64,000 nucleotides of DNA from Eretmocerus hayati. Taxonomy: Eukaryota; Arthropoda; Insecta; Hymenoptera; Aphelinidae. The notes under the pieces are model-generated. The model saw only the letters and a list, made by a program, of their open reading frames with translations. It was not told the origin of the DNA and searched no databases. A program made the translations under genes and the position numbers. The stretch is taken from assembly GCA_029851415.1 (NCBI GenBank), contig CM056742.1:100174976-100238975 (forward strand), read 5' to 3'. Below, piece by piece: positions 1 to 13,716 of the stretch (within the stretch, counting starts at the first letter, position 1; each line of letters begins with the position of its first letter).

Positions 1-105
1 CGCAGGTGTATTCACGCACTTTTAGGACACGGCAAATGATAGGTGGATAATGGACAAAGGTAGTCCAGGTACTTTCAATGTGGCACATTTGCGTTTACAC
101 CCCGA

Positions 106-290
106 GAATTCATGATTTTTTGCCAATATGCGGTGATTCGTGTGACCTCTCGTCTCGAAGCTCGTTCTAGACGCTCTCAAAGTCCTGCAGGTGTATCCAC
201 GCACTTTTGGGACACGGCAAAGGATAGGTGGATGATGTACAAAGGTAGTCCAGGTACTTTCAATGTGGCACATTTGCGTTTACACCCCAA
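106..290 (+). repeat. Representative type B satellite monomer
   Basis: One 185-bp unit of the second major subfamily. After GAATTCATG it reads TTTTTTGCCAATATGCGGTG and then ATTCGTGTGACC and CTCTCGTCTCGAAG, differing from type A at several clustered positions in the first 60 bp. The rest of the unit is nearly the same as type A. Type B units are always preceded by CCCGAG or a close variant and have GAATTCATG or GATTCATG, so the subfamily marker spans the EcoRI boundary. This copy also carries the linked variants TCCTGCAGG (an SbfI site) and GGCAAAGGATAGG. Confidence 0.9.
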
Positions 291-475
291 GAATTCGTGA
301 TTTTGCACCATTTCGCAGTGATTTGTGTGACCTCTCGCCTCGCAGCTCGTTCTAGACACTCTCAAAGTCCCGCAGGTGATTCCAGGCACTTTTGGGACAC
401 GGCAAATGATAGGTGGATGATGGACAAAGGTAGTCCAGTTACTTTCAATGTGGCAAGTTTGCGTTTACACCCCGA

Positions 476-660
476 GAATTCATGATTTTATGCCAATATG
501 CGGTGATTCGTGTGACCTCTCGTCTCGAAGCTCGTTCTAGACGCTCTCAAAGTCCCGCAGGTGTATCCACGCACTTTTGGGACACGGCAAATGATAGGTG
601 GATGATGTACAAAGGTAGTCCAGGTACTTTCAATGTGGCACATTTGCGTTTACACCCCAA
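476..660 (+). repeat. Type B2 monomer (TTTTATGCC variant)
   Basis: A type B unit in which the T-run is interrupted: GATTTTATGCCAATATGCGG instead of GATTTTTTGCC. The same B2 form recurs at, for example, 6025, 6395, 7876, 14903, 30435, 31916, 32285, 33029, 40794, 44312, 46884, 51861, 57396 and 61781. It is often followed by the diagnostic monomer with GGGGAACGGCCC. It is a useful lineage marker for tracing duplications. Confidence 0.8.
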
Positions 661-1030
661 GAATTCGTGATTTTGCACCAATTTGCAGTGATTTGTGTGA
701 CCTCTCGCCTCGAAGCTCGTTCTGGACACTCTCAAAGTCCCGCAGGTGTATCCACGCACTTTTGGGACACGGCAAATGATAGGTGGATGATGGACAAAGG
801 TAGTCCAGGTACTTTCAATGTGGCACATATGCGTTTACACCCCAAGAATTCGTGACTTTGCACCAATTCGCAGTGATTTGTGTGACCCTTCGCCTCGAAG
901 CTCGTTCTAGACGCTCTCAAAGTCCCGCAGGTGTATCCACGCACATTCGTGACACGGCAAATGATGGGTAGATGATGTACAAAGGTAGTCCAGGTACTTT
1001 CAATGTGGCACATTTGCGTTTACACCCCGA

Positions 1031-2138
1031 GAATTCATGATTTTGCACCAATTCGCAGTGATTTGTGTGACCTCTCGCCTCGAAGCTCGTTCTAGACGCT
1101 CTTAAAGTCCCGCAGGTGTATCCACGCACTTTTGGGACACGGAAATTGATAGGTGGATGATGTACGAAGGTAGTCCAGGTACTTTTGATGTGGCACATTT
1201 GCGTTTACACCCCAAGATTCCGTGATTTTGCACCAATTCGCAGTAATTTGTGTGACCTCTCGTCTCGAAGCTCGTTCTAGACGCTCTCAAAGTCCCGCAG
1301 GTGTATCCACGCACTTCTGGGACACGGCAAATGATAGGTGGATGATGTACGAAGGTAGTCCAGGTACTTTTAATGAGCAAATTTGCGTTTACACCCCGAG
1401 AATTCATGATTTTTTGCCAATATGCGGTGATTCGTGTGACCTCTCGTCTCGAAGCTCGTTCTAGACGCTCTCAAAGTCCCGCAGGTGTATCCACGCACTT
1501 TTGGGACACGGCAAATGATAGGTGGATGATGTACAAAGGTAGTCCAGGTACTTTCAATGTGGCACATTTGCGTTTACACCCCGAGAATTCATGATTTTGC
1601 ACCAATTCGCAGTGATTTGTGTGACCTCTCGCCTCGAAGCTCGTTCTAGACGCTCTTAAAGTCCCGCAGGTGTATCCACGCACTTTTGGGACACGGAAAT
1701 TGATAGGTGGATGATGTACGAAGGTAGTCCAGGTACTTTTGATGTGGCACATTTGCGTTTACACCCCAAGATTCCGTGATTTTGCACCAATTCGCAGTAA
1801 TTTGTGTGACCTCTCGTCTCGAAGCTCGTTCTAGACGCTCTCAAAGTCCCGCAGGTGTATCCACGCACTTCTGGGACACGGCAAATGATAGGTGGATGAT
1901 GTACGAAGGTAGTCCAGGTACTTTTAATGAGCAAATTTGCGTTTACACCCCGAGAATTCATGATTTTTTGCCAATATGCGGTGATTCGTGTGACCTCTCG
2001 TCTCGAAGCTCGTTCTAGACGCTCTCAAAGTCCCGCAGGTGTATCCACGCACTTTTGGGACACGGCAAATGATAGGTGGATGATGTACAAAGGTAGTCCA
2101 GGTACTTTCAATGTGGCACATTTGCGTTTACACCCCAA
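1031..2138 (+). repeat. Tandem pair of 554-bp trimer units
   Basis: Two adjacent copies of a three-monomer unit (1031-1584 and 1585-2138), essentially the same in sequence. Each is 555 minus 1 bp because one monomer reads AATGAGCAAATTTGCG where the standard form is AATGTGGCACATTTGCG, a 1-bp shortening with local substitutions. The order is type A with CTTAAAG, type A with GCAGTAATTTG, then type B. A clear small higher-order repeat inside the satellite. Confidence 0.88.
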
Positions 2139-2323
2139 GAACTCGTGATTTTGCACCAATTCGCAGTGATTTGTGTGACCTCTCGCCTCGAAGCTCGTTC
2201 TAGACACTCTCAATGTCCCGCAGGTGTATCCACGCACTTTTGGGACACGGCAAATGATAGGCGGATGATGGACAAAGGTAGTCCAGGTACTTTCAATGTG
2301 GCACATTTGCGTTTACACCCCAA

Positions 2324-2508
2324 GAATTCGTGATTTTGCACCAATTCGCAGTGATTTGTGTGACCCTTCGTCTCGAAGCTCGTTCTAGACGCTCTCAAAG
2401 TCCCGCAGGTGTATGCACGCACTTTTGGGACACGGCAAATGATAGGTGGATGATGGACAAAGGTAGTCCAGGTACTTTCAATGTGGCACATTTGCGTTTA
2501 GACCCCGA
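2324..2508 (+). repeat. Representative type A satellite monomer
   Basis: One 185-bp unit from EcoRI site to EcoRI site. Type A is recognised by GCACCAATTCGCAGTGATTTG downstream of the EcoRI site. Most type A copies continue with CTCTCGCCTCGAAG; this copy has CCTTCGTCTCGAAG, one of several A sub-variants. The XbaI site TCTAGA follows. A frequent A variant has GACACTC in place of GACGCTC after TCTA, and another has CTTAAAG in place of CTCAAAG. The boundary at the EcoRI site is my convention; the tandem repeat has no intrinsic start. Confidence 0.9.
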
Positions 2509-3063
2509 GAATTCCTGATTTTGCACCAATTCGCAGTGATTTGTGTGACCTCTCGCCTCGAAGCTCGTTCTAGACACTCTCGAAGTCCCGCAGGTGTGTC
2601 CACCCACTTTTGGGACACGGCAAATGATAGGTGGATGATGAGCAAAGGTACTCCAGGTACTTCCAATGTGGCACATTTGCGTTTACACCCCGAGGATTCA
2701 TGATTTTTTGCCAATATGCGGTGATTCGTGTGACCTCTCGTCTCGAAGCTCGTTCTAGACGCTCTCAAAGTCCCGCAGGTGTATGCACGCACTTTTGGGA
2801 CACGGTAAATGATAGATGGATGATGTACAGAGATAGTCCAGGTACTTTCAATGTGGCACATTGGCGTTTACACCCCAAGAATTCGTGATTTTGCCCCAAT
2901 TCGCAGTGATTTGTGTGACCTCTCGCCTCGAAGCTCGTTGTAGACACTCTCAAAGTCCCGCAGGTGTATCCACGCACATTCGTGACACGGCAAATGATGG
3001 GTGGATGATGTACAAAGGTAGTCCAGGTACTTTCAATGTGGCACATTTGCGTTTACACCCCGA

Positions 3064-3617
3064 GAATTCATGATTTTGCACCAATTCGCAGTGATTTGTG
3101 TGACCTCTCGCCTCGAAGCTCGTTCTAGACGCTCTTAAAGTCCCGCAGGTGTATCCACGCACTTTTGGGACACGGAAATTGATAGGTGGATGATGTACGA
3201 AGGTAGTCCAGGTACTTTTGATGTGGCACATTTGCGTTTACACCCCAAGATTCCGTGATTTTGCACCAATTCGCAGTAATTTGTGTGACCTCTCGTCTCG
3301 AAGCTCGTTCTAGACGCTCTCAAAGTCCCGCAGGTGTATCCACGCACTTCTGGGACACGGCAAATGATAGGTGGATGATGTACGAAGGTAGTCCAGGTAC
3401 TTTTAATGAGCAAATTTGCGTTTACACCCCGAGAATTCATGATTTTTTGCCAATATGCGGTGATTCGTGTGACCTCTCGTCTCGAAGCTCGTTCTAGACG
3501 CTCTCAAAGTCCCGCAGGTGTATCCACGCACTTTTGGGACACGGCAAATGATAGGTGGATGATGTACAAAGGTAGTCCAGGTACTTTCAATGTGGCACAT
3601 TTGCGTTTACACCCCAA
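3064..3617 (+). repeat. Third copy of the 554-bp trimer unit
   Basis: The trimer seen at 1585-2138 recurs here at an offset of 1,479 bp, which is 8 x 185 minus 1. Similarity to the 1,479-bp-upstream sequence continues to about 3.88 kb, then stops where the left copy has GTATGCACGC and this one GTATCCACGC followed by different monomers. So 1.58-3.06 kb behaves as an eight-monomer unit partly repeated at 3.06-3.88 kb. The same eight-monomer relationship occurs at 20.0-21.9 kb. Confidence 0.82.
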
Positions 3618-6600
3618 GAACTCGTGATTTTGCACCAATTCGCAGTGATTTGTGTGACCTCTCGCCTCGAAGCTCGTTCTAGACACTCTCAATGTCCCGC
3701 AGGTGTATCCACGCACTTTTGGGACACGGCAAATGATAGGCGGATGATGGACAAAGGTAGTCCAGGTACTTTCAATGTGGCACATTTGCGTTTACACCCC
3801 AAGAATTCGTGATTTTGCACCAATTCGCAGTGATTTGTGTGGCCCTTCGTCTCGAAGCTCGTTCTAGACGCTCTCAAAGTCCCGCAGGTGTATCCACGCA
3901 CTTTTAGGACACGGCAAATGATGGGTGGATGATGTACAAAGGTAGTCCAGGTACTTTCAATGTGGCACATTTTCGTTTACAACCCGAGAATTCATGATTT
4001 TGCACCAATTCGCAGTGATTTGTGTGACCTCTCGCCTCGAAGCTCGTTCTAGATGCTCTTAAAGTCCCGCAGGTGAGTTCACGCACTCTTGGGACACGGC
4101 AAATGATAGGTGGATGATGGACAAAGGTAGTCCAGGTACTTTCAATGTGGCACATTTGCGTTTACATCCCGAGAATTCATGATTTGTTGCCAATATGCGG
4201 TGATTCGTGTGACCTCTCGTCTCGAAGCTCGTTCTAGACGCTCTCAAAGTCCCGCAGGTGTATCCACGCACTTCTGGGACACGGAAAATGATAGGTGGAT
4301 GATGGACAAAGGTAGTCCAGGTACTTTCAATGTGGCACATTCGCGTTTACACCCCGAGAATTCATGATTTTTTGCCAATATGCGGTGATTCATGTGACCT
4401 CTCGTCTCGAAGCTCGTTCTGGACGCTCTCAAAGTCCCGCAGGTGTATCCACGCACTTTTGGGACACGGCAAATGATAGGTGGATGATGAACAAAGGTAG
4501 TCCAGGTACTTTCAATGTGGCACATTTGCGTTTACACCCCAAGAATTCGTGATTTTGCACCAATTCGCAGTGATTTGTGTGACCTCTCGCCTCGAAGCTC
4601 GTTCTAGACACTCTCAAAGTCCCGCAGGTGTATCCACGCACTTTTGGGACACGGAAAATGATAGGTGGATGATGGACAAAGGTAGTCCAGGTACTTTCGA
4701 TGTGGCACATTTGCGTTTACACCCCAAGAATTCGTGATTTTGCACCAATTCGCAGTGATTCGTGTGACCTCTCGCCTCGAAGCTCGTTCTAGACGCTCTC
4801 AAAGTCCCGCAGGTGTATCCACGCACTCTTGGGACACGGCAAATGATAGGCGGATGATGGACAAAGGTAGTCCAGGTACTTTCAATGTGGCACATTTGCG
4901 TTTACTTCCCAAGAATTCGTGATTTCGCACCAATTCGCAGTGATTCGTGTGACCCTTCGTCTCGAAGCTCGTTCTGGACGCTCTCAAAGTCCCGCAGGTG
5001 TATCCAGGCACATTTGGGACACGGCAAATGATGGGTGGATGATGTACAAAGGTAGTCCAGGTACTTTCAATGTGGCACATTTTCGTTTACACCCCGAGAA
5101 TTCATGATTTTGCACCAATTCGCAGTGATTTGTGTGACCTCTCGCCTCGAAGCTCGTTCTAGACGCTCTTTAAGTCCCGCAGGTGTATCCACGCACTTTT
5201 GGGACACGGCAAATGATAGGTGGATGATGTACAAAGGTAGTCCAGGTACTTTTAATGTGGCACATTTGCGTTTACACCCCAAGAATTCGTGATTTTGCAC
5301 CAATTCGCAGTGATTTGTGTGACCTCTCGCCTCGAAGCTCGTTCTAGACACTCTCAAAGTCCCGCAGGTGTGTTCACAGACTTTTGGGACACGGCAAATG
5401 ATAGGTGGATGATGGACAAAGGTAGTCCAGGTACTTTCAATGTGGCACATTTGCGTTTAGACCCCGAGAATTCCTGATTTTGCACCAATTCGCAGTGATT
5501 TGTGTGACCTCTCGCCTCGAAGCTCGTTCTAGACACTCTCGAAGTCCCGCAGGTGTGTCCACCCACTTTTGGGACACGGCAAATGATAGGTGGATGATGA
5601 ACAAAGGTACTCCAGGTACTTCCAATGTGGCACATTTGCGTTTACACCCCGAGGATTCATGATTTTTTGCCAATATGCGGTGATTCGTGTGACCTCTCGT
5701 CTCGAAGCTCGTTCTAGACGCTCTCAAAGTCCCGCAGGTGTATGCACGCACTTTTGGGACACGGCAAATGATAGATGGATGATGTACAGAGATAGTCCAG
5801 GTACTTTCAATGTGGCACATTGGCGTTTACACCCCAAGAATTCGTGATTTTGCCCCAATTCGCAGTGATTTGTGTGACCTCTCGCCTCGAAGCTCGTTGT
5901 AGACACTCTCAAAGTCCCGCAGGTGTATCCCCGCACTCTTGGGACACGGCAAATGATAGGTGGATGATGGACAAAGGTAGTCCAGTTACTTTCAATGTGG
6001 CAAGTTTGCGTTTACACCCCGAGAATTCATGATTTTATGCCAATATGCGGTGATTCGTGTGACCTCTCGTCTCGAAGCTCGTTCTAGACGCTCTCAAAGT
6101 CCCGCAGGTGTATCCCCGCACTCTTGGGACACGGCAAATGATAGGTGGATGATGGACAAAGGTAGTCCAGGTACTTTCAATGTGGCACATTTGCGTTTAC
6201 ACCCCAAGATTTCGTGATTTTGCACTAATTCGCAATGATTTGTGTGACCTCTCGCCTCGAAGCTCAATCTAGACGCTCTCAAAGTCCCGCAGGTGTATGC
6301 ACGCACTTTTGGGACACGGCAAATGATAGCTGGATGATGGACAAAGGTAGTCCAGGTACTTTCAATGTGGCACGTTTGCGTTTACACCCCGAGAATTCAT
6401 GATTTTATGCCAATATGCGGTGATTCGTGTGACCTCTCGTCTCGAAGCTCGTTCTGGACACTCTCAAAGTCCCGCAGGTGTATCCACGCACTTTTGGGAC
6501 ACGGCAAATGATAGGTGGATGATGGACAAAGGTAGTCAAGGTACTTTCAATGTGGCACATTTGCGTTACACCCCAAGAAATCGTGATTTTGCACCAATTC

Positions 6601-9600
6601 GCAGTGATTTGTGCGACCTCTCGCCTCGAAGCTCGTTCTAGACGCTCTCAAAGTCCCGCAGGTGTATCCACGCACTTTTGGGACAAGGCAAATGATAGGT
6701 GGATGATGTACAAAGGTAGTCCAGGTACTTCCAATGTGGCACATTTGCGTTTACACCCCACGAAATTGTGATTTTGCACAAATTCGCAGTGATTTGTGTG
6801 ACCTCTCGCCTCGAAGCTCGTTCTGGACACTCTCAAAGTCCCGCAGGTGTATCCACGCACTTTTGGGACACGGCAAATGATAGGTGAATGATGGACGAAG
6901 GTAGTCCAGGTACTTTCAATGTGGCAGATTTGCGTTTACACCCCAAGTTTTCGTGATTTTGCACCAATTCGCAGTGATTTGTGTGACCTCTCGCCTCGAA
7001 GCTCGTTCTAGACACTGTCAAAGTCCCGCAGGTGTGTCCACGCACTTTTGGGACACGGCAAATGATAGGTGGGAGATGAACAAAGGTACTCCAGGTACTT
7101 TCAATGTGGCACATTTGCGTTTACACCCCGAGGATTCATGATTTTTTGCCAATATGCGGTGATTCGTGTGACCTCTCGTCTCGAAGCTCGTTCTAGATGC
7201 TCTCAAAGTCCCGCAGGTGTATCCACGCACTTCCGGGACACGGCAAATGATAGGTGGATGATGGACAAAGGTAGTCCAGGTACTTTCAATGTGGCACATT
7301 TGCGTTTACACCCCAAGAATTCGTGATTTTGCACCGATTCGCAGTGATTTGTGTGACCTCTCGCCTCGAAGCTCGTTCTGGACACTCTCAAAGTCCCGCA
7401 GGTGTATCCACGCACTTTTGGGACACGGCAAATGATAGGTGGATGATGGACAAAGGTAGTCCAGGTCCTTCCAATGTGGCACATTTCCGTTTACACCCCA
7501 AGAATTCGTCATTTTGCACCAATTCGCAGTGATTTGTGTGTCCTCTCGCCTCGAAGCTCGTTCGAGACACTCTCAAAGTCCCGCAGGTGTATCCACGCAC
7601 TTTTAGGACACGGCAAATGATAGGTGGATAATGTACAAAGGTAGTCCAGGTACTTCCAATGTGGCACATTTGCGTTTACACCCCAAGAATTCGTGATTTT
7701 GCACCAATTAGCAGTGATTTGTGTGACCTCTCGCCTCGAAGCTCGTTGTAGACACTCTCAAAGTCCCGCAGGTGTATGCACGCACTTTTGGGACACGGTA
7801 AATGATAGCTGGATGATGGGCAAAGGTAGTCCGGGTACTTTCAATGTGGCACGTTTGCGTTTACACCCCGAGAATTCATGATTTTATGCCAATATGCGGT
7901 GATTCGTGTGACCTCTCGTCTCGAAGCTCGTTCTAGATGCTCTCAAAGTCCCGCAGGTGTATCCACGCACTTTAGGGGAACGGCCCAATGATAGGTAGAT
8001 GATGTACAAAGGTAGTCCAGGTACTTTCAATGTGGCACATTTGCGTTTACACCCCAAGAATTCGTGATTTTGCACCATTTCGCAGTGATTTGTGTGACCT
8101 CTCGCCTCGGAGCTCGTTCTAGACACTCTCAAAGTCCCGCAGGTGTATCCCCGCACTCTTGGGACACGGCAAATGATAGGTGGATGATGGACAAAGGTAG
8201 TCCAGTTACTTTCAATGTGGCAAGTTTGCGTTTACACCCCAAGATTCCGTGATTTTGCACCAATTCGCAGTGATTTGTGTGACCCTTCGCCTCGAAGCTC
8301 GTTCTAGACGCTCTCAAAGTCCCGCAGGTGTATGCACGCACTTTTGGGACACGGCAAATGATAGCTGGATGATGGACAAAGGTAGTCCGGGTACTTTCAA
8401 TGTGGCACATTTGCGTTTACACCCCAAGAATTCGTGATTTTGCACCAATTCGCAGTGATTTGTGTGACCTCTCGCCTCGAAGCTCGTTCTGGACACTCTC
8501 AAAGTCCCGCAGGTGAATCCACGCACTTTTGGGACACGGCAAATGATAGGTGGATGATGGACAGAGGTAGTCCAGGTACTTTCAATGTGGCACACTTGCG
8601 TTTACACCCCAAGAATTCGTTATTTTGCACCAATTCGCAGTGATTCGTGTGACCTCTCGCCTCGAAGCTCGTTCTAGACGCTCTCAAAGTCCCGCAGGTG
8701 TATCCACGCACTTTTGGGACACGGCAAATGATAGGTGGATGATGTACAAAGGTACTCCAGGTACTTTCAATGTGGCACATTTGCGTTTACACCCCACGAA
8801 TTTGTGATTTTGCACAAATTCGCAGTGATTTGTGTGACCTCTCGCCTCGAAGCTCGTTCCGGACACTCTCAAAGTCCCGCAGGTGTATCCACGCACTTTT
8901 GGGAGACGGCAAATGATAGGTGGATGATGGACAAAGGTAGTCCAGGTACTTTCAATGTGGCACATTTGCGTTTAGACCCCGAGAATTCCTGATTTTGCAC
9001 CAATTCGCAGTGATTTGTGTGACCTCTCGCCTCGAAGCTCGTTCTAGACACTCTCGAAGTCCCGCAGGTGTGTCCACCCACTTTTGGGACACGGCAAATG
9101 ATAGGTGGATGATGAACAAAGGTACTCCAGGTACTTCCAATGTGGCACATTTGCGTTTACACCCCGAGGATTCATGATTTTTTGCCAATATGCGGTGATT
9201 CGTGTGACCTCTCGTCTCGAAGCTCGTTCTAGACGCTCTCAAAGTCCCGCAGGTGTATCCACGCACTTCCGGGACACGGCAAATGATAGGTGGATGATGT
9301 ACGAAGGTAGTCGAGGTACTTTCAATGTGGCACATTTGCGTTTACACCCCAAGAATTCGTGATTTTGCACCAATCCGCAGTGATTTGTGTGACCTCTCGC
9401 CTCGAAGCTCGTTCTGGACACTCTCAAAGTCCCGCAGGTGTATCCACGCACTTTTGGGACACGGCAAATGATAGGTGAATGATGGACAAAGGTAGTCCAG
9501 GTCCTTCCAATATGGCACATTTGCGTTTACACCACAAGAATTCGTCATTTTGCACCAATTCGCAGTGATTTGTGTGTCCTCTCGCCTCGAAGCTCGTTCG

Positions 9601-9617
9601 AGACACTCTCAAAGTCC

Positions 9618-12600
9618 CGCAGGTGTATTCACGCACTTTTAGGACACGGCAAATGATAGGTGGATAATGGACAAAGGTAGTCCAGGTACTTTCAATGTGG
9701 CACATTTGCGTTTACACCCCGAGAATTCATGATTTTTTGCCAATATGCGGTGATTCGTGTGACCTCTCGTCTCGAAGCTCGTTCTAGACGCTCTCAAAGT
9801 CCTGCAGGTGTATCCACGCACTTTTGGGACACGGCAAAGGATAGGTGGATGATGTACAAAGGTAGTCCAGGTACTTTCAATGTGGCACATTTGCGTTTAC
9901 AACCCAAGAATTCGTGATTTTGCACCATTTCGCAGTGATTTGTGTGACCTCTCGCCTCGCAGCTCGTTCTAGACACTCTCAAAGTCCCGCAGGTGATTCC
10001 ACGCACTTTTGGGACACGGCAAATGATAGGTGGATGATGAACAAAGGTACTCCGGGTACTTCCAATGTGGCACATTTGCGTTTACACCCCGAGGATTCAT
10101 GATTTTTTGCCAATATGCGGTGATTCGTGTGACCTCTCGTCTCGAAGCTCGTTCTAGACGCTCTCAAAGTCCCGCAGGTGTATCCACGCACTTTTGGGAC
10201 ACGGCAAATGATAGGTGGATGATGTACAAAGGTAGTCCAGGTACTTTCAATGTGGCACATTTGCGTTTACACCCCAAGAATTCGTGATTTTGCACCAATT
10301 TGCAGTGATTTGTGTGACCTCTCGCCTCGAAGCTCGTTCTGGACACTCTCAAAGTCCCGCAGGTGTATCCACGCACTTTTGGGACACGGCATATGATAGG
10401 TGGATGATGGACAAAGGTAGTCCAGGTACTTTCAATGTGGCACATATGCGTTTACACCCCAAGAATTCGTGACTTTGCACCAATTCGCAGTGATTTGTGT
10501 GACCCTTCGCCTCGAAGCTCGTTCTAGACGCTCTCAAAGTCCCGCAGGTGTATCCACGCACATTCGTGACACGGCAAATGATGGGTGGATGATGTACAAA
10601 GGTAGTCCAGGTACTTTCAATGTGGCACATTTGCGTTTACACCCCGAGAATTCATGATTTTGCACCAATTCGCAGTGATTTGTGTGACCTCTCGCCTCGA
10701 AGCTCGTTCTAGACGCTCTTAAAGTCCCGCAGGTGTATCCACGCACTTTTGGGACACGGAAATTGATAGGTGGATGATGTACGAAGGTAGTCCAGGTACT
10801 TTTGATGTGGCACATTTGCGTTTACACCCCAAGATTCCGTGATTTTGCACCAATTCGCAGTAATTTGTGTGACCTCTCGTCTCGAAGCTCGTTCTAGACG
10901 CTCTCAAAGTCCCGCAGGTGTATCCACGCATTTCTGGGACACGGCAAATGATAGGTGGATGATGTACGAAGGTAGTCCAGGTACTTTTAATGAGCAAATT
11001 TGCGTTTACACCCCGAGAATTCATGATTTTGCACCAATTCGCAGTGATTTGTGTGACCTCTCGCCTCGAAGCTCGTTCTAGACGCTCTTAAAGTCCCGCA
11101 GGTGTATCCACGCACTTTTGGGACACGGAAATTGATAGGTGGATGATGTACGAAGGTAGTCCAGGTACTTTTGATGTGGCACATTTGCGTTTACACCCCA
11201 AGATTCCGTGATTTTGCACCAATTCGCAGTAATTTGTGTGACCTCTCGTCTCGAAGCTCGTTCTAGACGCTCTCAAAGTCCCGCAGGTGTATCCACGCAC
11301 TTCTGGGACACGGCAAATGATAGGTGGATGATGTACGAAGGTAGTCCAGGTACTTTTAATGAGCAAATTTGCGTTTACACCCCGAGAATTCATGATTTTT
11401 TGCCAATATGCGGTGATTCGTGTGACCTCTCGTCTCGAAGCTCGTTCTAGACGCTCTCAAAGTCCCGCAGGTGTATCCACGCACTTTTGGGACACGGCAA
11501 ATGATAGGTGGATGATGTACAAAGGTAGTCCAGGTACTTTCAATGTGGCACATTTGCGTTTACACCCCAAGAACTCGTGATTTTGCACCAATTCGCAGTG
11601 ATTTGTGTGACCTCTCGCCTCGAAGCTCGTTCTAGACACTCTCAATGTCCCGCAGGTGTATCCACGCACTTTTGGGACACGGCAAATGATAGGCGGATGA
11701 TGGACAAAGGTAGTCCAGGTACTTTCAATGTGGCACATTTGCGTTTACACCCCAAGAATTCGTGATTTTGCACCAATTCGCAGTGATTTGTGTGACCCTT
11801 CGTCTCGAAGCTCGTTCTAGACGCTCTCAAAGTCCCGCAGGTGTATGCACGCACTTTTGGGACACGGCAAATGATAGGTGGATGATGGACAAAGGTAGTC
11901 CAGGTACTTTCAATGTGGCACATTTGCGTTTAGACCCCGAGAATTCCTGATTTTGCACCAATTCGCAGTGATTTGTGTGACCTGTCGCCTCGAAGCTCGT
12001 TCTAGACACTCTCGAAGTCCCGCAGGTGTGTCCACCCACTTTTGGGACACGGCAAATGATAGGTGGATGATGAGCAAAGGTACTCCAGGTACTTCCAATG
12101 TGGCACATTTGCGTTTACACCCCGAGGATTCATGATTTTTTGCCAATATGCGGTGATTCGTGTGACGTCTCGTCTCGAAGCTCGTTCTAGACGCTCTCAA
12201 AGTCCCGCAGGTGTATGCACGCACTTTTGGGACACGGCAAATGATAGATGGATGATGTACAGAGATAGTCCAGGTACTTTCAATGTGGCACATTGGCGTT
12301 TACACCCCAAGAATTCGTGATTTTGCCCCAATTCGCAGTGATTTGTGTGACCTCTCGCCTCGAAACTCGTTGTAGACACTCTCAAAGTCCCGCAGGTGTA
12401 TCCACGCACATTCGTGACACGGCAAATGATGGGTGGATGATGTACAAAGGTAGTCCAGGTACTTTCAATGTGGCACATTTGCGTTTACACCCCGAGAATT
12501 CATGATTTTGCACCAATTCGCAGTGATTTGTGTGACCTCTCGCCTCGAAGCTCGTTCTAGACGCTCTTAAAGTCCCGCAGGTGTATCCACGCACTTTTGG

Positions 12601-12772
12601 GACACGGAAATTGATAGGTGGATGATGTACGAAGGTAGTCCAGGTACTTTTGATGTGGCACATTTGCGTTTACACCCCAAGATTCCGTGATTTTGCACCA
12701 ATTCGCAGTAATTTGTGTGACCTCTCGTCTCGAAGCTCGTTCTAGACGCTCTCAAAGTCCCGCAGGTGTATC
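9618..12772 (+). repeat. Duplicate of the 1-3.34 kb block
   Basis: 9618 to about 10.99 kb matches 1 to about 1.37 kb at an offset of 9,617 bp, including the rare markers GTGTATTCACGCACTTTTAGG, TCCTGCAGG and CACATATGCG. From about 11.08 kb to 12.77 kb the match is to 1.65-3.34 kb at 9,432 bp. The offset change is one monomer, so one 185-bp unit was lost between the two stretches. A patch near 9.99-10.10 kb matches other monomers better, which suggests local conversion or recombination. Confidence 0.8.
10648..11570 (+). repeat. 369-bp dimer repeated twice plus a type B monomer
   Basis: Two tandem dimers at 10648-11016 and 11017-11385, each 370 minus 1 bp because the second monomer carries the AATGAGCAAATTTGCG shortening, followed by a type B monomer at 11386-11570. 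Relative to the trimer at 1031, the first copy lost its type B monomer, giving a dimer followed by a full trimer. The same arrangement recurs near 16.75-17.67 kb and in part at 13.05-13.60 kb. Confidence 0.8.
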
Positions 12773-13716
12773 CACGCACTTTTGGGAAACGGCAAATGAT
12801 AGGTGGATGATGTACGAAGGGAGTCCAGGTACTTTCAATGTGGCACATTTGCGTTTACACCCCAAGAATTCGTGATTTTGCACCAATTCGCAGTAATTTG
12901 TGTGACCTCTCGTCTCGAAGCTCGTTCTAGACGCTCTCAAAGTCCCGCAGGTGTATCCACGCACTTCTGGGACACGGCAAATGATAGGTGGATGATGTAC
13001 GAAGGTAGTCCAGGTACTTTTAATGAGCAAATTTGCGTTTACACCCCGAGAATTCATGATTTTGCACCAATTCGCAGTGATTTGTGTGACCTCTCGCCTC
13101 GAAGCTCGTTCTAGACGCTCTTAAAGTCCCGCAGGTGTATCCACGCACTTTTGGGACACGGAAATTGATAGGTGGATGATGTACGAAGGTAGTCCAGGTA
13201 CTTTTGATGTGGCACATTTGCGTTTACACCCCAAGATTCCGTGATTTTGCACCAATTCGCAGTAATTTGTGTGACCTCTCGTCTCGAAGCTCGTTCTAGA
13301 CGCTCTCAAAGTCCCGCAGGTGTATCCACGCACTTCTGGGACACGGCAAATGATAGGTGGATGATGTACGAAGGTAGTCCAGGTACTTTTAATGAGCAAA
13401 TTTGCGTTTACACCCCGAGAATTCATGATTTTTTGCCAATATGCGGTGATTCGTGTGACCTCTCGTCTCGAAGCTCGTTCTAGACGCTCTCAAAGTCCCG
13501 CAGGTGTATCCACGCACTTTTGGGACACGGCAAATGATAGGTGGATGATGTACAAAGGTAGTCCAGGTACTTTCAATGTGGCACATTTGCGTTTACACCC
13601 CAAGAACTCGTGATTTTGCACCAATTCGCAGTGATTTGTGTGACCTCTCGCCTCGAAGCTCGTTCTAGACACTCTCAATGTCCCGCAGGTGTATCCACGC
13701 ACTTTTGGGACACGGC

